From Acidobacteriota bacterium (GTDB taxonomy: Bacteria; Acidobacteriota; Terriglobia; UBA7540), in the NCBI GenBank assembly GCA_003224665.1, contig QHZM01000224.1, positions 1-10,138 on the forward strand: DNA of 10,138 bases, in the 5' to 3' direction. The translations under genes were made by a program, and so were the position numbers. The notes below the pieces were generated by a model. It was not told the origin of the DNA, searched no databases, and saw only the letters and a list, made by a program, of their open reading frames with translations. Positions 5,645-10,138 of this stretch are shown here, piece after piece (the stretch's first letter is position 1; every line of letters starts with the position of its first letter).

Positions 5645-7969
5645 ATGGTGGCATTTATCTACAGCTTGGCGCTGCTGTTCGGGCAGAATCCTTCTGCTGC
5701 CCCGCCGGATCTGGCGCGAGGCCAGAAAGTGTACGCGAAGCATTGTGTCGGGTGCCATGGAGCTGATTTCCGGGGTACAGACCAAGGTCCGGGATTAACA
5801 GGGGACCCCCTGATGCGCAGAATGTCTGTTCAGCGGTTGCGCAACATTATTAAGAACGGGATTCCAAATACGGGCATGCCGCCTTTTGATCTCCCGGCTC
5901 AGGACCTCGATGCTCTGGCGCCATTCGTACGCTCGTTGAATTCCCAGGCGGCAGAAAGCAACGTGCCCGGCAACCCAGCGGCCGGGGAGCAATTCTTCTT
6001 CGGCAAAGGAGAATGCGGTTCCTGCCATATGGTCTCTGGGAGAGGTCAGGCCATAGGTCCGGATCTGTCGAACTTAGCGGATGAAAGAACCGTTGACGAA
6101 ATACAATCAGCATTGAAGAACCCGAGTGCGGATATCACCCCCGGCTATGAATTGGTCACGGTCAAGTTACGCGATGGGAACACCCTTCGCGGTTTCGCCC
6201 GGAACCGGAGCAATTTTGATATTCGGGTGGAAGACCTCCAGGGAAAGTTGGACTTGCTTGAGGAAGGGCAGATCGCTTCGATCGTGGAGGAAACGCAATC
6301 GGTAATGCCCCCTGTGCAAGCCACTCCCGAAGAATTGCAAGACCTCATCGCCTACCTAAGTCGGCTGACAGGTGTGAAGCCCGGAGCCCTGGACACCTAT
6401 CCGCCTCCCCAAGGGGGTGACATTGATTTCGAGCGCATTTTGCATCCCAAACCCGGAGACTGGCTGACCTACAACGGAACCCTGAACGCCAACCGGTACA
6501 GCGAGCTGAGTCAAATCAACACCGCCAACGTAAACAAATTGGACTTGAAGTGGATTTTCACGGTGCCTCTCTGGAGGAATCTGCTCCCTGACACAGCCTA
6601 TTTTAACGAGAACATGAAGTACTTCGGGCTGGAGGTGACGCCGCTGGTTGCCGACGGGATCATGTACATCACTGGCCCGCACTCGGTCTTCGCCCTCGAT
6701 GCCCTGACGGGGCGCGAGATCTGGAATTACTCTCGCCCGCGCACTCCGGGACTGGTTAGCGACGCCTCCCTCGGGACAAATCGCGGCGTTGCGATCCTTG
6801 GAGATAAGGTGTTCATGGTGACCGACAACGCGCACCTGATCGCCTTGAACCGGATAAGCGGGAAGCTGGTCTGGGAACAGAATATGATCGATGAGCCTCA
6901 GCACTACGGCTCGACTGTGGCCCCGTTGATCGTCAAGGATATGGTCGTCGCGGGCGTTGCGGGTGGAGACTGGGGCATTCGCGGGTTTATCGCCGCCTTC
7001 AAGGCCGATACGGGTGAACGTGTATGGCGGACCTGGACCATCCCCGCCCAAGGGGAACCGGGGATTGAGACTTGGGGTCCCAAAGAACCCACAATGGGAG
7101 GTGGCGCCACTTGGTTGACCGGCTCCTATGATCCCGAGACCGACACGCTCTACTGGCCGACAGGCAATCCGTGGCCCGATTCCGACGATCGCGATCGACC
7201 CGGTGACAACCTTTATACCAATTCCATCCTGGCGCTCGATCCTGCCACCGGGAAGATGAAGTGGTATTACCAGTTCACTCCTCACGATCTTAAAGATCAG
7301 GACGCGAATCAGCCGCCAGTTCTGGTTGATACACGCTTCCAGGGGCAAGACCGCAAGCTCATGCTGTTTGCCAATCGCAACGGCTTCTTCTACGTGCTCG
7401 ACCGAACCAATGGCAAAGTCCTGCTGGCCAAGCCCTTCGTGAAAAAGCTGACGTGGGCAAGCGGGATTGGCGCGGATGGGCGTCCCCAGCTTCAACAAGA
7501 AGGTGACCTAACCTGTCCTGACACTGCAACCAATTGGAACGCCACAGCCTTCAGCCCGAAGACCCGCCTCTATTATGTAGTGGCGCTGGAGAAATGCGCA
7601 GTCAACCTAAAGGAGGAAAGTTGGAAAAAGGAACCACCGCGAGAAGAGCCTGGCAAGAAGTACCTGCGCGCGCTTGACATCGACACCGGAAAGGTCGTTT
7701 GGGAAATGCCACAAGCCGGGCCCTCCGAGGGCAAGAGAGAAGCGGGAGTGTTGGCGACGGCCGGGGGTCTGCTCTTCTATGGAGACCCACCTGGAGATTT
7801 CGTGGCCTTGGATGAACGAACCGGAAAACCACTGTGGCACTTCCCTGCAGGCTCGGAAAACAAAACCTCACCGATGACGTACATGGTGGGCGGCAAACAG
7901 TTTGTGGCGATTGCCATCGGCCCCAACATTCTTTGCTTTGGGTTGCCAGCGGGGAGCGAGAAGAAGTGA
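5645..7969 (+). CDS. PQQ-dependent dehydrogenase (quinohemoprotein) with two N-terminal cytochrome c domains
   Basis: The 774-residue protein begins with a hydrophobic, uncharged leader (VAFIYSLALLF), probably cleaved near SAA-PP, so it is periplasmic. Haem domain 1 has CVGCH (34-38) and likely ligand Met78. Haem domain 2 has CGSCH (124-128) and likely ligand Met221; between them is an inserted beta segment (about 165-215: YELVTVKLRDGNTLRGF) like the TIGR02603-type haem-binding domain known from Planctomycetes and Verrucomicrobia. From about 272 (WLTYNGTLNANRYSELSQIN) runs the PQQ propeller, with Glu330, Arg380, Trp490, Asn508, Asp551 and Arg578 at expected cofactor positions. The metal-ligand Glu is Asp442, and Asp553 sits two residues after the catalytic Asp, as in lanthanide-type enzymes. 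The vicinal Cys-Cys pair of methanol dehydrogenase is absent. Likely reaction: alcohol or sugar oxidation with electrons passed from PQQ to the haems. Substrate unknown. No other in-frame ATG, GTG or TTG was found between 5564 and 5645. Confidence 0.9.
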   Translation: MVAFIYSLALLFGQNPSAAPPDLARGQKVYAKHCVGCHGADFRGTDQGPGLTGDPLMRRMSVQRLRNIIKNGIPNTGMPPFDLPAQDLDALAPFVRSLNSQAAESNVPGNPAAGEQFFFGKGECGSCHMVSGRGQAIGPDLSNLADERTVDEIQSALKNPSADITPGYELVTVKLRDGNTLRGFARNRSNFDIRVEDLQGKLDLLEEGQIASIVEETQSVMPPVQATPEELQDLIAYLSRLTGVKPGALDTYPPPQGGDIDFERILHPKPGDWLTYNGTLNANRYSELSQINTANVNKLDLKWIFTVPLWRNLLPDTAYFNENMKYFGLEVTPLVADGIMYITGPHSVFALDALTGREIWNYSRPRTPGLVSDASLGTNRGVAILGDKVFMVTDNAHLIALNRISGKLVWEQNMIDEPQHYGSTVAPLIVKDMVVAGVAGGDWGIRGFIAAFKADTGERVWRTWTIPAQGEPGIETWGPKEPTMGGGATWLTGSYDPETDTLYWPTGNPWPDSDDRDRPGDNLYTNSILALDPATGKMKWYYQFTPHDLKDQDANQPPVLVDTRFQGQDRKLMLFANRNGFFYVLDRTNGKVLLAKPFVKKLTWASGIGADGRPQLQQEGDLTCPDTATNWNATAFSPKTRLYYVVALEKCAVNLKEESWKKEPPREEPGKKYLRALDIDTGKVVWEMPQAGPSEGKREAGVLATAGGLLFYGDPPGDFVALDERTGKPLWHFPAGSENKTSPMTYMVGGKQFVAIAIGPNILCFGLPAGSEKK

Positions 7970-8110
7970 GTCGAGATGACCAGAACGAGTCTCAGTACGA
8001 CCGCAAGTGAGAGAGTTTGTATCACTGCGAAGGTCCCCTAAAAGAGACCTATGGAAAGCATGAACACGAAACGAAATTCCAGTTGACTGACCCCTGTCAA
8101 TTCGAGCACG
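7970..8110. promoter_or_regulatory. Intergenic spacer with an inverted repeat before the second quinoprotein
   Basis: The spacer holds TTGAC (8083-8087) and GTCAA (8096-8100), arms of an inverted repeat with an 8-base gap ending 10 bases before the ATG at 8111. This could be an operator-type site, but the arms are short. A second weak inverted repeat, AGGTC/GACCT, lies near 8030-8050. There is no clear intrinsic terminator after the first quinoprotein, so the two could share a transcript. Confidence 0.3.
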
Positions 8111-9337
8111 ATGACTCCTCCACTGTCGCTTCGCTCCCTTGCTAACCGGCAGGACGTCGGAATCGCTGGCCGAGATCAACTCGGAATCAGTGACCGCCTT
8201 CGCGGGAAGGCGCATCCGACGAGGTACACCTCAACGAGTCGACTCTTTTCCGTTTGGGCATGTCTTCTTCTGGCTTGCGGCATCTCCTTCGGGCAGAGTT
8301 CTTCGGGTTCTGCCGATACGGAGTGGCGGAACTATGGCCACGATCCCGGGGGAACGCGCTTCTCTCCCCTGAAACAGATCAACAACACGAACGTCCAGCA
8401 ACTCCAAAGAGCTTGGACATATGAGGTAGCACGAACTCCCAATAGTGGAATTGAGGCTTTTGAGAGCACCCCCTTGATGCTGGAAGGCGTGCTTTACTTC
8501 ACGACCCAAACGAGCCTCGCTATTGCGGTAGATGCAGAAACGGGGAAAGAGCTCTGGATATTCGATCCCTTTCCAGGCGAGAGCGGCACGCGCCGCCCCG
8601 TGCCCAATCGCGGTGCTGCCTACTGGGAGGGACACTCGCCGGTTCCCTGCGGAGGGGAGGAACACAAGCTCGACAAGCGCCTCTTTTATGTCACCCTGGA
8701 CGCGCGCCTCTTCGCTTTGGATCCCCGAACGGGCAAGCCGTGCAAAGGCTTCGGCGACGGCGGAGCCATTAATCTTCGTGTGGGTGTCGCGGATAAATGG
8801 CCCAAGGAAAGGTACGACTCAACTTCGCCTCCCACCATTTACAAAGACCTGGTCATCACAGGATCTGAAGTCCAGGAAATACCGTCGAAAGGGCCCAGCG
8901 GAGATGTTCGCGCCTTTGATGTCCGGACGGGAAAACCGGTCTGGAGATTCCACACCGTCCCCAGACCGGGCGAATTGGGACACAACACCTGGGAAGGTGA
9001 TTCCTGGGAAGACCGCTCGGGAACCAACGTGTGGTCGATCATGACTGTCGACGACGAGCGTGGAATGATATTCCTCCCCATAGGGTCGCCCTCTTACGAT
9101 TTTTATGGCGCGGACCGAAAGGGTCAGGGTCTTTTCGGGAATTCCTTGGTGGCATTGAATGCCGCCACAGGCGAGCTTCTCTGGTATTACCAGATGGTGC
9201 ATCATGACATCTGGGATTACGATGTGTCCGCGCTGGCCAATTTGATTACCGTACGACGCGAGGGGAGGGAAATCCTGGCAGTGGCGCAAGTAACCAAACA
9301 AGCCGCCGCCGCTCGCCAAGATTTCCGTGACGCTTGA
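8111..9337 (+). pseudogene. N-terminal part of a broken PQQ-dependent dehydrogenase (glucose-dehydrogenase-like)
   Basis: A 408-codon frame. After a long basic N-region, residues 45-62 (LFSVWACLLLACGISFGQ) form a signal peptide; LLAC is a weak possible lipobox. The mature part opens with WRNYGHDPGGTRFSPLKQIN and carries PQQ-propeller landmarks: FESTPL (117-122), PNRGAAYWEG, SGDVRAFD, RPGELGHNTWEGDSW, and HHDIWDYD (364-371) with catalytic Asp369 and Asp371. It matches the glucose-dehydrogenase-like PQQ family up to AVAQVTKQ, then turns into the unrelated tail AAAARQDFRDA and stops. Family members normally continue with a FVFVLDRVTGKP blade strand. ATG 8111 is the first ATG, GTG or TTG after an upstream TGA at 8084; its ribosome site is weak. 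The truncated propeller lacks roughly its last three blades and is unlikely to work. Confidence 0.85.
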
Positions 9338-10138
9338 CGACATCACAACGGTCACTCCAGAGTTTCGAAAATACTGTCTCGACAACTTCGGTGCCTCCCT
9401 GCCCGGGGGGATCTTTACTCCTTGGGGTCTGCGGGACATGACCGTGGAAATGCCCGGAACTCTGGGAGGCGGCAACTGGTCAGGGAGCTCGTTCAACCCC
9501 TATCTCGGATATCTCTTCGTTAATGTGAGCGAGGTGGGCGCTGTCGGCTTTATGAAGCCGCAGCCGGAGGGCTCTGCGGAGGCCTACGTCCGGAGCAGCA
9601 AATGGGGAGGATATGCGCGCTTTTGGGATGACCACCATTATCCGTGCCAGCAGCCCCCTTGGGGTGACCTGAATGCAATCGATTTGAAGACCGGGGAAAT
9701 CGCCTGGAAGGTGCCGCTGGGGGTCGTGGACGATCTGGAGGCAAAAGGGATTCCCAAAACCGGTATTTATAACCTCGGAGGTTCAATAGCCACCGCGGGA
9801 GGCCTGGTCTTCATTGGCGGCACCGTCGATCACCGCTTCCGGGCGTTCGATGCACGGACAGGGAAGGAACTCTGGGTCGAGAAGCTCGAATCCAACGCGC
9901 ACGCCACACCTATGACGTATCTGGGGAAGAAAACAAAGAAGCAATTCGTGGTGATTGCGGTGGGGCCCGGTGGATATTTCAATCCTGACACCACTGCCCC
10001 GACTGTCCTGGCGGCATACGCCCTATTCCCGAAAGGACGGGGTCCAGCAAGAATGCGACCCCAAGCTTACCCGAGAATGATTTCGGCGGGTCCGGGCCGT
10101 GAGCCCCAAGATCTTCCCGCGCCCGCCAAGGCGATCAC
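9300..10138 (+). pseudogene. Out-of-frame continuation of the broken PQQ dehydrogenase (runs off the right edge)
   Basis: In the +1 frame relative to the upstream part, an open frame from AAG at 9300 to the window end reads KPPPLAKISVTLDD, then IFTPWGLRDMTVEMPGTLGG, GGNWSGSSFNPYLGYLFVNV, PWGDLNAIDLKTGEIAWKVP, ATAGGLVFIGGT and KQFVVIAVGPGG. These are the normal C-terminal blades of the same family, in the right order. They lack a start codon and signal peptide of their own. After the last blade the frame continues for at least 35 residues (ALFPKGRGPARMRPQ ... LPAPAKAI), beyond where propeller-only members usually end. Many relatives carry a C-terminal cytochrome c after such a linker, but no CxxCH is visible before the edge. 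Confidence 0.85.

Noticed and set aside
6356..7498. A 380-codon open frame on the minus strand inside the quinohemoprotein gene
   Set aside because: It lies wholly antisense to a clear PQQ dehydrogenase with conserved motifs and has no recognisable domain; it is a by-product of GC-rich codon use.

Overview
The window looks like chromosomal DNA of a soil-type Acidobacteriota (Solibacter/Bryobacter-like). The basis is the kind of genes present, not a database match: a giant secreted protein with choice-of-anchor D and SBBP repeats, PQQ-dependent quinoproteins with fused cytochrome c domains, and a moderately high GC content. The phylum call is an inference.

Layout. (1) Positions 1-4213, minus strand: one uninterrupted frame of 1404 codons that runs off the left edge. 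It encodes a secreted multi-domain protein: signal peptide, a propeller-like domain, three choice-of-anchor D repeats, a polar linker, a DUF7948-like module, then SBBP propeller repeats. It starts at a GTG with a strong ribosome binding site. (2) Positions 4214-5410: a gene-poor scar zone. It holds three consecutive hairpins, a 3' fragment of a tRNA-Lys(CTT)-like gene, a transposon-end-like pair of repeats abutting a truncated IS3-type orfA, and a 5'-truncated plasmid pRiA4b ORF-3 family gene. No complete gene is visible there. (3) Positions 5645-7969, plus strand: an intact quinohemoprotein with two N-terminal haem c domains followed by a PQQ dehydrogenase propeller. (4) Positions 8111-10138, plus strand: a second PQQ dehydrogenase of the glucose-dehydrogenase-like type. 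It is broken near codon 397 by an apparent deletion of about 120 nt that also shifts the frame; the rest continues in the +1 frame to the right edge.

How the parts relate. The two quinoproteins are co-directional, 141 bases apart, and would both oxidise alcohols or sugars in the periplasm. The first carries its own haem relay; the second is probably dead or on its way out. The secreted giant is transcribed away from them and lies on the other side of the mobile-element debris. The tRNA fragment suggests that debris marks an old integration boundary. I did not find a complete new multi-gene system. The most notable points are the layered integration scar, the chimeric secreted giant, the N-terminal di-haem quinoprotein with an altered metal site, and the microhomology-flanked deletion in its neighbour.
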